Source: Sediminibacterium sp. KACHI17 (GTDB lineage: Bacteria > Bacteroidota > Bacteroidia > Chitinophagales > Chitinophagaceae). From it: a stretch of 64,000 nt of DNA. Below are positions 23,364-32,430 of the stretch, in pieces (position 1 is the first letter of the stretch; every line of letters begins with the position of its first letter). Where the stretch lies: the NCBI RefSeq assembly GCF_040362915.1, contig NZ_AP029612.1, positions 2,790,001-2,854,000 on the forward strand, given 5' to 3'. The position numbers and the translations under genes are program-made. The notes beneath the pieces are model-generated. The model had not been told where the DNA came from, made no database searches, and saw only the letters and a list, made by a program, of their open reading frames with translations.

Positions 23364-26159
23364 ATGGAATACAATTTCAGGGATATTGAAAAGAAATGGC
23401 AGAAAGAATGGACGGATACCAAAGCCTATCAGGTAAGCAATAACAGCACCAAGCCTAAATATTATGTGCTGGATATGTTCCCGTATCCAAGTGGTGCAGG
23501 TTTACACGTTGGCCACCCATTGGGTTATATCGCTTCTGATATCGTGAGCCGTTTTAAAAGACTGAAGGGATTCAATGTATTGCATCCGATGGGTTATGAC
23601 GCATTTGGTTTACCTGCTGAGCAATACGCTTTGGAGCATGGGGTACATCCGGCAAAAAGTACAGCTCAGAATATCGATAATTTCAGAAAGCAATTAGACA
23701 ATATCGGATTCAGCTATGACTGGGATCGCGAAGTGCGTACCTGTGATGCTGATTATTATAAATGGACGCAATGGATTTTCTTGCAACTATTCAATAGCTT
23801 CTACGATCGTCATCAGCAAAAAGCAGTATCGATCCGGGAGCTCATCAACGCATTTGAACAAGAGGGAAATACCAAACATATTTGCCCCGGTAATCCTGCA
23901 CTACAATTCACTGCTGAAGCTTGGAAATCATTTACTGAAAAAGAGCGACAAGATATTTTGATGGATTATCGCCTTGCCTTTTGTGGTTATGGCGAAGTGA
24001 ATTGGTGCGAAGCATTGGGAACAGTACTGGCCAATGATGAAGTGGTGAATGGAGTGAGCGAACGTGGCGGACATCCTGTGGTCAAGAAGAAATTACGTCA
24101 ATGGTATTTACGTATCACAGAATATGCAGATCGTTTGCTCAGCGGACTTGACACTATCGAGTTCAGCGAAGCGATGAAAGAAATGCAGACGAATTGGATC
24201 GGTAAATCTTCAGGAGCGGAGATTAGCTTCAAGCTGCAGACTGCAAGCCATCAACAAGAACAATCAAGCTTGCAGCTTCTTGTTTATACTACTCGTCCCG
24301 ATACCATTTTCGGTGTTGATTTTATGGTGGTGGCGCCGGAGCATGAACTGATTGAAAAGATCACAACACCTGAGCAGAAAGAAGCGGTAGAGACATACAT
24401 CACTTATGTAAAAAGCAGGAGTGACAGAGAGCGTCAGGCAGAGAAAAAAATTACGGGATGTTTTACAGGAGCTTATGCCATCAATCCTTTTGACGGAAGA
24501 GCTATTCCGGTATGGATCTCAGAATATGTACTCGCAGGATACGGTACGGGCGCCATCATGGCGGTTCCTTGCGGTGATGAGCGCGATTTCAAATTTGCCA
24601 AACATTTCAATATTCCGATCACCAATATTATTGGCGATGCATTTGATGGAACAGATGCCAATTCTACCAAAGATGCAGTACTGAGCAACAGCGGATTTTT
24701 GAATGGTATGAAAATGCGTGATGCCATTGAAGTGGTGATCACCAAGCTGGAAGAAATGGGTATTGGCAAACGCAAAGTGAATTATAAAATGCGTGATGCA
24801 GCATTCAGTCGCCAGCGTTATTGGGGCGAACCTTTCCCGATCGTTTGGCAGGATGGTGTTGCGTATCCATTGGATGAAAAAGAATTGCCTTTGTTGTTGC
24901 CCGATGTAGAAAGTTATGGCCCTGGTCCGGATGGAGAAGGTCCATTGGCCAATTTGAATGATTGGAAGAATACCACCTACAATGGTAAACCTGCAGTACG
25001 CGAGACCAATACCATGCCCGGTTATGCAGGAAGCAGTTGGTATTTCTTACGTTACATGGATCCGAATAATCAAGAAGCCTTTTGCGAGAAGAAAGTCAGT
25101 GATTATTGGAATCAAGTGGATCTGTATATCGGTGGTACTGAGCATGCGGTGGGACATTTATTATACAGCCGTATGTGGACCAAAGCCTTGTATGACTTAG
25201 GTTATATCGGTTTTGATGAGCCATTTAGGAAATTGTTGAATCAGGGGATGATACAGGGGAGTAGTAGATTTGTGTATAGAAAAAAAGGAACACAGACTTT
25301 TGTTTCCGCAAGCCTGATCAACGGGGTAGAAGTAGATGAATTACATGTTGATGTTAATATAGTGGATGGAGTAGAATTGGATATTGAAGCTTTCAAAAAA
25401 TGGCGCAATGGAGAATATGCCAATGCTGAATTTATTTTGGAAGATGGTAAATATATCTGTGGTGTTGAAGTAGAAAAAATGTCCAAATCCAAATTCAACA
25501 CCGTAAATCCTGATACATTGGTGGAGAAATTTGGTGCCGATACTTTCCGTATGTATGAAATGTTCTTAGGTCCCGTAGACCAGAGCAAACCTTGGGATAC
25601 AAAAGGTATCGAAGGCGTACATCGATTCCTGAAAAAATTGTGGCGTTTATTCTTGGATGAAGAGAAAGGAAAAGTGTGGAATGATGAAACGCCAACTGCG
25701 GCTGAACTTAAAGTATTACATCGTACCATCAAAAAGATCGATGATGATACAGAGCGTTATAGTTTCAATACGGCTGTGAGTAGTTTTATGATCTGTGTAA
25801 ATGAGTTGAGTGATCTTAAATGTCATAAAAAACAAATCCTTCAGGAACTGCTGATCCTCTTAACGCCTTATGCACCGCATATTGCGGCAGAACTCTGGAA
25901 ACAATTGGGTAATGAAGGGTCTGTGTTGGATGCAAACTTCCCTGTATTCAATGCTGCGTATGTTACAGAAACAAGTAAAGAGTATCCGATCAGTATCAAT
26001 GGTAAAACACGCACCAATATTTCGATTGCATTGGATGCAACGGAAGATCAGGTAAAAGAGATCGTACTTGCCAATGAGCTGGTCCAAAAATGGATGGAAG
26101 GAAAGCCATTGAAGAAACTCATCTTCGTAAAAGGTAAAATGATCAACGTAGTCATATAA
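23364..26159 (+). CDS. leuS: Leucyl-tRNA synthetase
   Basis: 931 residues, class I synthetase charging tRNA-Leu. The HIGH-type motif HVGHPLGY is near residue 50 and KMSKSKFN near residue 705. The Bacteroidota-type insert with KTRQ-like lid sequences before the editing domain is present, and the CP1 editing domain begins at YTTRPDTIFG. Directly before that, residues 288-306 (SFKLQTASHQQEQSSLQLL) are encoded by an inverted AGCTGCA-type heptad repeat, adding about ten residues to a normally short linker. The frame is intact, so the enzyme is presumably active. Confidence 0.96.
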   Translation: MEYNFRDIEKKWQKEWTDTKAYQVSNNSTKPKYYVLDMFPYPSGAGLHVGHPLGYIASDIVSRFKRLKGFNVLHPMGYDAFGLPAEQYALEHGVHPAKSTAQNIDNFRKQLDNIGFSYDWDREVRTCDADYYKWTQWIFLQLFNSFYDRHQQKAVSIRELINAFEQEGNTKHICPGNPALQFTAEAWKSFTEKERQDILMDYRLAFCGYGEVNWCEALGTVLANDEVVNGVSERGGHPVVKKKLRQWYLRITEYADRLLSGLDTIEFSEAMKEMQTNWIGKSSGAEISFKLQTASHQQEQSSLQLLVYTTRPDTIFGVDFMVVAPEHELIEKITTPEQKEAVETYITYVKSRSDRERQAEKKITGCFTGAYAINPFDGRAIPVWISEYVLAGYGTGAIMAVPCGDERDFKFAKHFNIPITNIIGDAFDGTDANSTKDAVLSNSGFLNGMKMRDAIEVVITKLEEMGIGKRKVNYKMRDAAFSRQRYWGEPFPIVWQDGVAYPLDEKELPLLLPDVESYGPGPDGEGPLANLNDWKNTTYNGKPAVRETNTMPGYAGSSWYFLRYMDPNNQEAFCEKKVSDYWNQVDLYIGGTEHAVGHLLYSRMWTKALYDLGYIGFDEPFRKLLNQGMIQGSSRFVYRKKGTQTFVSASLINGVEVDELHVDVNIVDGVELDIEAFKKWRNGEYANAEFILEDGKYICGVEVEKMSKSKFNTVNPDTLVEKFGADTFRMYEMFLGPVDQSKPWDTKGIEGVHRFLKKLWRLFLDEEKGKVWNDETPTAAELKVLHRTIKKIDDDTERYSFNTAVSSFMICVNELSDLKCHKKQILQELLILLTPYAPHIAAELWKQLGNEGSVLDANFPVFNAAYVTETSKEYPISINGKTRTNISIALDATEDQVKEIVLANELVQKWMEGKPLKKLIFVKGKMINVVI
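24225..24282 (+). repeat. AGCTGCA heptad pair inside leuS
   Basis: The left arm (24225-24248; units AGCTTCA, AGCTGCA, GACTGCA) and the inverted right arm (24265-24282, CAAGCTTGCAGCTTCTTG) enclose a 16-base loop. The sequence resembles intergenic arrays at 4081 and 11986 but is translated in frame within leuS. Confidence 0.75.
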
Positions 26160-26160
26160 C

Positions 26161-26239
26161 TTCAGTGCCGTTCTGTGTTTTCAGTGGCAATATAATGTTA
26201 CAAGTAATTTGCCAATGAGAACACAGAGAAACACAGAAA
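26161..26239. repeat. CACAGAGA-type inverted repeat
   Basis: The left arm at 26161-26190 (TTCTGTGTTTTCAGTGGCAA) and the inverted right arm at about 26211-26239 (TGCCAATGAGAACACAGAGAA) match imperfectly. It lies between the convergent leuS and SbtA-like genes. Related copies are at 33114, 35005 and 36373. Confidence 0.65.
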
Positions 26240-26244
26240 AGCAT

Positions 26245-27201
26245 TTATACAATCACACAGTAATACAAAGGCATCCCCACTGTAATATTGATCGGAAAAG
26301 TGACCGCTAAAGTCATCGGTAGAAAAAGACCGGGGTTGGCTTGCGGCACTGCTATTTTCATGGCTGCAGGTACGGCGATATAGGATGCACTGGCAGCGAG
26401 TATCGAAAGAATAAATCGGTTAGATACATCAGCCGTTACAAACTGACTCAGCCAAGCCACGGCAACGCCATTGAACAATGGAATACAAATGGCGAATGCA
26501 AAAGGGAACCAGCCAAATCCAAAGAGTGATTTTAATTTTCTTCCACTGGTAATACCCATATCCAATAAAAAGATCGCCAAAAAACCTTTGAACAGATCAT
26601 TGGTAAATGGTTTGATGTCTTCTGCCTGTTTATTATTGGCCAGATAACCAATGACCAAACTTCCTAAGATCAGTAACACACTTCCATTGGTAATGGCATG
26701 CTTAGCCACCGATCTCTTTGAGAACTCGTTGGATTCAGTAGTGGAGAAGTAAGAGATCAATAAAAGTCCAATGATAATAGCGGGAGATTCCATTAAAGCC
26801 ATTACAGCAACCATGTATCCATGTAAATGCAATTGCTGTTGTTCAAGATAAGAAGTGGCGGTTACAAATGTAACGGCACTTACAGAGCCATAGGCAGCAG
26901 CAATCGCACCTGCGTCGAATACATTAAACTTCTTTTTGAGAATGAAAAATGTATACAAAGGAATGATCAGTGAAATGGCAATACCTGCTAACATCAACCA
27001 AAGTATCTCACTGGTAAGTACTTCATGTGAGAGCTCCTGTCCACCCCTGAATCCAATGGCAAAAAGCAGGTACAGTGAAATGAATTTGGATGAGTTGGGG
27101 GGGATTTCCAAATCACTTTTCAAAAGTACTGCTACAATGCCAAGAACAAAAAATAAAAGAGCAGGGTTAGTGAGGTTTTCCAGTAAAAGATTAAAGTTCA
27201 T
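26245..27201 (-). CDS. Sodium-dependent bicarbonate permease, SbtA-like
   Basis: 318 residues with about ten membrane helices in two inverted halves, as in SbtA (PF05982). Recognisable segments are NPALLFFVLGIVAVLLKSDL at the start, GSVSAVTFVTATSYL and FLAIFLLDMGITSGRKL. SbtA imports bicarbonate with sodium in cyanobacteria; homologues in heterotrophs probably supply bicarbonate to carboxylases. A small unknown gene lies upstream in the same orientation and a LysR regulator is divergent, an arrangement that parallels LysR control of cyanobacterial sbtA (inference). Confidence 0.87.
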   Translation of the reverse strand: MNFNLLLENLTNPALLFFVLGIVAVLLKSDLEIPPNSSKFISLYLLFAIGFRGGQELSHEVLTSEILWLMLAGIAISLIIPLYTFFILKKKFNVFDAGAIAAAYGSVSAVTFVTATSYLEQQQLHLHGYMVAVMALMESPAIIIGLLLISYFSTTESNEFSKRSVAKHAITNGSVLLILGSLVIGYLANNKQAEDIKPFTNDLFKGFLAIFLLDMGITSGRKLKSLFGFGWFPFAFAICIPLFNGVAVAWLSQFVTADVSNRFILSILAASASYIAVPAAMKIAVPQANPGLFLPMTLAVTFPINITVGMPLYYCVIV

Positions 27202-27253
27202 GAATGATAGCAGAATAGATGAATAAAAGGGATGTACAGTTATCTGTGATCAC

Positions 27254-27583
27254 TTATTGTAATTCACCTATGAAACCGAGTTCAACTGCAGAATTGATCT
27301 TGATCATCTGGTTGCTCTTTTCGGCTTCTCTGATCGCTTCCAGCACTTTTTGCAGGCTGATGCGTAAAGACTCGATACGGGCAATTGATGCGGTATGCGG
27401 ACGGCCATAGCGTTCAGTATGGCTGAAGTTCTTCATGTTATGGAAATTGATCTTGCTGTTGTACAGGTTGGTCAGAATCTCCTTGGCTTCTTCGGTAGAG
27501 AACACGCCGTCAATGAGATTGATACTGCGGATCGGGTGCTGAGATCTGGATGTTTGTGCTGTTGTCAGAGTTTTCGAATCCAT
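27254..27583 (-). CDS. Conserved-looking hypothetical protein next to SbtA
   Basis: 109 residues, soluble, no signal peptide. The chain has an N-terminal Ser/Thr-rich stretch, then a helical region (STEEAKEILTNLYNSKINFH, ESLRISLQKVLEAIREAEKS). I recognise no family. It sits where cyanobacteria often carry the PII-like sbtB, but it lacks the PII fold signatures. It is transcribed in the direction of the SbtA-like gene, 52 bases ahead of it, and divergent from the LysR gene, so it is probably the first gene of that unit. Confidence 0.6.
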   Translation of the reverse strand: MDSKTLTTAQTSRSQHPIRSINLIDGVFSTEEAKEILTNLYNSKINFHNMKNFSHTERYGRPHTASIARIESLRISLQKVLEAIREAEKSNQMIKINSAVELGFIGELQ

Positions 27584-27641
27584 AATTTTAATTTGACCGC
27601 AAAGTTGTACGAAAGAAGTTATAAGTATTTATATATCTTTA

Positions 27642-27656
27642 TTATGCTAATCATAA
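27642..27656. promoter_or_regulatory. LysR-type operator candidate
   Basis: TTATG-CTAAT-CATAA is a perfect 5-5-5 dyad of the form expected for a LysR T-N11-A site. It lies in the 82-base gap between the divergent lysR-type gene and the SbtA-side operon, 9 bases before the LysR start. Confidence 0.5.
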
Positions 27657-27665
27657 ATAAATTTT

Positions 27666-28586
27666 ATGAATTATACTTTGAACCAATTGGAAATATTCTT
27701 ATCCGTTGTCAAAAATAAAAGTGTTTCTAAAGCAGCTGAGGAGTTATTTCTTACACAACCTGCCGTATCTATTCAGTTGAAAAATTTCCAGCAGCAGTTC
27801 GATCTGCCACTTACTGAAATGATCGGTCGTTCCTTATATGTCACCGATTTCGGTAAAGAGATCGCAGCATCTGCTCAGGAAATCATGGATCAAGTGACAG
27901 CCATTCAACATAAAATGCATGCGTATAAAGGCCAGTTGACAGGCAGGCTGAAAATTTCAGTTGTCTCTACCGGTAAATATGTAATGCCTTTTTTTCTGTC
28001 CTCTTTTATGCGTGAGAACCAGGGCGTGACTTTAGAAATGGATGTAACGAATAAAAGTGCGGTCGTACAAAGTTTACAGAATAATGAGGTTGATTTTGCA
28101 TTGGTATCGATTCTGCCTGAGAAACTGGCAGTTGAAAAAGTTGATCTGTTACAGAATAAACTTTTCCTGATCGGTAAGGCAGGGCACAAGGTTAAAAACA
28201 TTCATGCAAAAGAAATTTTTGATCAGTTACCCTTGATCTTTAGAGAACCCGGCTCAGGTACCCGACAAACCATGGAAGGGTTTATTCAGCGTAAAAGGAT
28301 CAAAGTGGCAAAAAAAATGGAACTGACTTCCAATGAAGCAGTGAAGCAGGCTGTATTGGCCGGATTGGGATTTTCCATCATGCCACTGATCGGTATTCGA
28401 AATGAATTAAGAAATCAGGAATTACAAATTATTCCTATCCCCGGTTTACCCATTAAAACGACCTGGAGTTTGATATGGTTGAAGGGGAAGAAACACGCAC
28501 CGGTTGCTGCCGAACTTTTGAAGTATATAAAAAAGGAGAAGTCAAAGATCGCGCATGAGCAGTTTGAATGGTATGAGAAGTATTAA
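27666..28586 (+). CDS. LysR family transcriptional regulator
   Basis: 306 residues. An N-terminal winged helix (LNQLEIFLSVVKNKSVSKAA... TQPAVSIQLKNFQQQF) is followed by a periplasmic-binding-like effector domain (about 90-295; FREPGSGTRQTMEGFI). The protein resembles the CbbR/CmpR/CysB-like branch that responds to metabolites of carbon metabolism. It is divergent from the unknown gene plus SbtA-like permease, with a dyad in the gap, so it probably regulates them. Its 3' end overlaps the convergent gene 28453-29097 by 134 bases. Confidence 0.9.
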   Translation: MNYTLNQLEIFLSVVKNKSVSKAAEELFLTQPAVSIQLKNFQQQFDLPLTEMIGRSLYVTDFGKEIAASAQEIMDQVTAIQHKMHAYKGQLTGRLKISVVSTGKYVMPFFLSSFMRENQGVTLEMDVTNKSAVVQSLQNNEVDFALVSILPEKLAVEKVDLLQNKLFLIGKAGHKVKNIHAKEIFDQLPLIFREPGSGTRQTMEGFIQRKRIKVAKKMELTSNEAVKQAVLAGLGFSIMPLIGIRNELRNQELQIIPIPGLPIKTTWSLIWLKGKKHAPVAAELLKYIKKEKSKIAHEQFEWYEKY

Positions 28587-29097
28587 ATGCGGGGTTTATA
28601 TCGGTATTGACGTGTACAATCGATTCACTGTTCTCTCTTTTTAAAGTGAATTCAAAAAAATCTTCATCTTGTAAGCTTATTCTTAAAAATAATATACCGT
28701 TGTTGAGACTTGCTTTTAACGTATCCGTTACCAGAGCTCCCATTCCATTTTCTGAAATTATTTTTAACGTGTTCTTCTCGTTACAAAAGCAATATTTCCC
28801 TTGCAACTTCACCTCCTCTAGGATACTCATTTCATAACTACTGTCATTTCCAAATGTATACCTGAAATCAGCAAATACAAATTTTATCATACTAATCATA
28901 TTGCTTCTCGCAGAGGAGTCGGGATTGTTGATTTTCATTTCCTCCGATACTGAAACAGAGTCAGTTAAAAAATTATAATACACTTCTGCTGTAGAAACAG
29001 AAATCGGTTTCCATGTACCGATCAGAGAGGTATCACATTGTGCTTTTATGGTGAAATGAAAGCAAGTAGACAGTATCAGTAAAATCAGACATCTCAT
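28453..29097 (-). CDS. Secreted hypothetical protein with extended C-terminus
   Basis: 214 residues with a signal peptide (MRCLILLILSTCFHFTIKAQ). The core, to about residue 165, looks like a small beta-rich lipocalin-like envelope protein (SLIGTWKPISVSTAEVYYNF at the start, EFTLKRENSE near the end). The last 45 or so residues are low in structure and run antisense into the lysR gene for 134 bases. This is unusual and suggests that an original stop near 28590 was lost. The function is unknown. Confidence 0.6.
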   Translation of the reverse strand: MRCLILLILSTCFHFTIKAQCDTSLIGTWKPISVSTAEVYYNFLTDSVSVSEEMKINNPDSSARSNMISMIKFVFADFRYTFGNDSSYEMSILEEVKLQGKYCFCNEKNTLKIISENGMGALVTDTLKASLNNGILFLRISLQDEDFFEFTLKRENSESIVHVNTDINPAFNTSHTIQTAHARSLTSPFLYTSKVRQQPVRVSSPSTISNSRSF

Positions 29098-29238
29098 TTA
29101 AATACGAAATTTATATAGTGAAAATATATAATAACATCTTACCCAACAAACTTCTTTTCTGGATTTTAACCGTTCCTAACATCTTGTTTCAAAATCGGTT
29201 TTCTTATGATTATCTTACCCATCCAAAATTATTTTCCA

Positions 29239-32200
29239 ATGAAATTCATTCTTTCATTTTTCATGACCTGCTTGTCGCTCACTGTTATAGCGCAAGGTGG
29301 ACAAGCATATTTCTTATCAAATCCGGCACTGAGTCCGGATGGAGAAACTGTAGTCTTTGCTTTTGAGGGCGATCTGTGGAAAGCATCGGTAAAAGATGGT
29401 CAGGCCACAAGATTAACTGCTATGCAAGGATATGAATCAAGTCCGCGTATTTCACCTGACGGTAAATGGGTAGCCTTCAGTAGCCGTCAAATGGGAAATG
29501 CAGATGTCTATATGATGCCATTATCGGGCGGAGAAATCAAAAGACTAACCTATCATAGTGCCAATGATGAAGTCAACAATTGGAGCTGGGATAGTAAGAA
29601 GATTTATTTTACTTCGAATCGAATGGGACAATTATCAGCTTTTGCAGTACCCGCAGCAGGTGGTAATGCACAGCGATTGTTCGGGGATCATTTTTATTTG
29701 CTGGATCATGGTATTGCAGAACATCCTTCCGGTGATATTTATTTCAATGATACCTGGGAAAGCTCTAATCAATTAACACGTAAGCGTTATAAAGGACCAT
29801 TCAATCCTGATATTCAATCATACAATCCCACAACCAAGCAATACAAGAAACACACAGACTGGGAAGGAAAAGACTTTGGTACAACGATCGATCGAACTGG
29901 AAAAGTGTATTTTGTTTCTGATGAAGCGAATGGGGAGTACAATCTTTACACAATAGATGGCGGAAAGAAAACTGCATTGACAAGATTCAATACTTCCATC
30001 AAAACACCTCTTGTGAACGCAGGTGGTAATAAGATCGTATTTGAAAAAGATTACCAGTTATGGTTATATGACGTTAGTGCTAAAAGATCTGAGAAGTTAA
30101 ACATCAATCTGGTTAGGAACTATGTTTTACCTGCTGATAAAGACTATAATGTACGAGGCAATATTACCAATTTAGATGTATCACCGGATGGTAAAAAGAT
30201 CGCATTCACATCGCGCGGTGAAATTTTTGTAAGTGATGTAGATGGAAAATTCATTCAACAGATCAATAAAGGGAATACAGAACGTGCAAGAGAAATAAAG
30301 TGGATGAGTGATAATAAAACTTTGCTCTTCAATCAAACAGTAGATGGTTGGTTGAATTGGTTTACAGTAGCTGCAGACGGCAGTGCACCGGTAAAAGCGA
30401 TCACGAATGAAGTGAGAAACAATCGCTCGGGTGTATTGAATAAGAACAGGACTAAACTGGTTTATTTGAGTGGTCGTGATGAAGTGAGAATATTAGATCT
30501 AAAAACCTGGGAGAACAAAACCATCGTGAAAGATGAGATCTGGGCATTTCAAAACTCAGATCCAGGTTTTTCACCCAATGATGAATATGTTTTGTTTACA
30601 GCTGTGAGAAATTTTGAGCAAGATGTTTTTGTATACAATATCAAAGAAAATAAAACCATCAACCTCACCAATACGGGAGTAACAGAATCCAGTCCGGTAT
30701 GGGGTCCTGATGGAAAGTATATTTATTTTGTTTCTGCACGAACAAAGCCGTCTTATCCATTTGGTATGCAGAATCCACGTATCTATCGTATGCCATTGGA
30801 AAAGATCGACGCACCTTATCGTAGTGATAAGTATGAAGCGTTGTTCAAAACAGAAAAGAAAGACAGTTCCAAAAAAGAACCGGCACCTATCAAGATGGAT
30901 TTGAATGGTATCATGGACAGACTGGAACAGGTAGGACCAAACTTCGGTTCACAATTTTTATTGAATGTGTTACAGAAAGGAGATAAAACCACCATACTTT
31001 ATGTGAGTAATCATGATGAGGGAAGACCGGCACTTTGGAAAACTGTTCTAGAACCTTTCGAAGCACCAAAAACAGAAAAGATCAATGGGGCTGATGCTTT
31101 CAGTGTTGATTATGCAGAAGGTGGAGATAAGACCATGGTTTTGATCAATGGATTGATCTATAAATTGAATGTTGATGGCAACAAAGTTGATCCTGTAAAC
31201 ATTGTGCATACATTCAGAAGAAGCTTATCGGGTGAGTTTTCACAAATGTTCAAAGAGGCCTGGGCGCATCTGAATGAAAATTTTTATGACGAAAAATTCC
31301 ATGGTGTTGATTGGCTGGCTACGCGTAAACGTTATGAGGCTTTCGTTCCACACCTGAATACACGTGGCGATCTGAGAACGTTACTGGCAGATATGTTGGG
31401 TGAATTGAATTCCTCACACTTAGGTTTTAATTCATTCGGTGAGGAAGAAAATGTTCAACTGTCTAACCGTACAATGGAAACCGGGATCATTTTTGAAAAC
31501 AATAATCCTTATAAAGTAAAATACATAGCAGCTAGAAGTAATGCAGACAAAGCAACAGTGGATGTATTACCCGGCGATGTACTGGTGAAAGTGAATGATG
31601 AAACGGTTGATCCATCTATGGACAGAAGCTATTATTTCAGCAAGCCATCTTTGGATGGAGAGATCACGCTGACATTGAATCGTAACGGACAAATAATCAC
31701 TGCAAAAATTCATCCACAGGCATCTTTGTTTGCAAATTTATCAGAGGAGTGGAGTGATATTAACCAGAGAAGGGTAGATGAGAAGAGTAAGAAACGTATT
31801 GCTTATCACAATATGAAAGATATGGGAACAGGTGAGCTGGATAAATTCCTGATCGATATGACACAGGATTTTTATCAGAAAGATGCGTTGATCCTGGACC
31901 TGCGTTACAATACAGGCGGAAATGTGCATGATGAAGTGCTTCGATTCTTGAGTCAGCGTTCTTATCTGCAGTGGAAATATCGAGAAGGAAAACTAACACC
32001 TCAATCCAATTTTGCTCCGGCAGATAAGCCAATTGTTTTATTGATCAATGAGCAATCGCTGAGTGATGCTGAGATGACAGCACAAGGTTTTAAAGCGTTG
32101 AAGCTGGGCACGATTATCGGAATGCCGACATATCGTTGGATCATCTTCACCAGTGGAACCGGATTGGTGGACGGATCATTTGTTCGTTTACCAAGCTGGG

Positions 32201-32349
32201 GTTGTTATAGTTTAGATGGAAAAGATTTGGAGATCACCGGTGTGGAGCCGGATATCAAGATCCCGATGAATTTCGAAGATCGTATCAATGGACGTGATCC
32301 ACAATTGGATCGAGCTATTGAAGAAATTTTGAAGAAACTGAAAAATTAG
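29239..32349 (+). CDS. Tricorn-like S41 protease with beta-propeller and PDZ domain
   Basis: 1036 residues from the ATG at 29239, which begins the signal peptide MKFILSFFMTCLSLTVIAQ; the ATG at 29206 would put 11 residues ahead of it. PD40-type propeller repeats (ISPDGKWVAFSSRQMGNADV and similar) fill about residues 30-510. They are followed by a linker, a Tricorn C1/PDZ region (GDVLVKVNDETVDPSM at about 790) and an S41 peptidase core (DLRYNTGGNVHDEVLRFLS, then NEQSLSDAEMTAQGFKAL with the probable nucleophile Ser, and GVEPDIKI). Homologues degrade peptides in the periplasm. It ends at a strong terminator. Confidence 0.93.
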   Translation: MKFILSFFMTCLSLTVIAQGGQAYFLSNPALSPDGETVVFAFEGDLWKASVKDGQATRLTAMQGYESSPRISPDGKWVAFSSRQMGNADVYMMPLSGGEIKRLTYHSANDEVNNWSWDSKKIYFTSNRMGQLSAFAVPAAGGNAQRLFGDHFYLLDHGIAEHPSGDIYFNDTWESSNQLTRKRYKGPFNPDIQSYNPTTKQYKKHTDWEGKDFGTTIDRTGKVYFVSDEANGEYNLYTIDGGKKTALTRFNTSIKTPLVNAGGNKIVFEKDYQLWLYDVSAKRSEKLNINLVRNYVLPADKDYNVRGNITNLDVSPDGKKIAFTSRGEIFVSDVDGKFIQQINKGNTERAREIKWMSDNKTLLFNQTVDGWLNWFTVAADGSAPVKAITNEVRNNRSGVLNKNRTKLVYLSGRDEVRILDLKTWENKTIVKDEIWAFQNSDPGFSPNDEYVLFTAVRNFEQDVFVYNIKENKTINLTNTGVTESSPVWGPDGKYIYFVSARTKPSYPFGMQNPRIYRMPLEKIDAPYRSDKYEALFKTEKKDSSKKEPAPIKMDLNGIMDRLEQVGPNFGSQFLLNVLQKGDKTTILYVSNHDEGRPALWKTVLEPFEAPKTEKINGADAFSVDYAEGGDKTMVLINGLIYKLNVDGNKVDPVNIVHTFRRSLSGEFSQMFKEAWAHLNENFYDEKFHGVDWLATRKRYEAFVPHLNTRGDLRTLLADMLGELNSSHLGFNSFGEEENVQLSNRTMETGIIFENNNPYKVKYIAARSNADKATVDVLPGDVLVKVNDETVDPSMDRSYYFSKPSLDGEITLTLNRNGQIITAKIHPQASLFANLSEEWSDINQRRVDEKSKKRIAYHNMKDMGTGELDKFLIDMTQDFYQKDALILDLRYNTGGNVHDEVLRFLSQRSYLQWKYREGKLTPQSNFAPADKPIVLLINEQSLSDAEMTAQGFKALKLGTIIGMPTYRWIIFTSGTGLVDGSFVRLPSWGCYSLDGKDLEITGVEPDIKIPMNFEDRINGRDPQLDRAIEEILKKLKN

Positions 32350-32365
32350 TAGATCTGTTCTTAGT

Positions 32366-32418
32366 AATCTGCGAATCTGTAGCTTATTATTTTGCCACAG
32401 ATTCGCAGATTTTTTTTT
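32366..32418 (+). terminator. Terminator-like CACAGATT repeat hairpin
   Basis: Perfect 15-bp arms (AATCTGCGAATCTGT at 32366-32380 and its complement at 32397-32411) enclose a 16-base loop and run into nine Ts. The 8-base unit CACAGATT/CGCAGATT also makes the hairpin at 57232-57282, so this is a repeat family acting as a terminator. Confidence 0.88.
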
Positions 32419-32430
32419 ACAAGTAATTCA

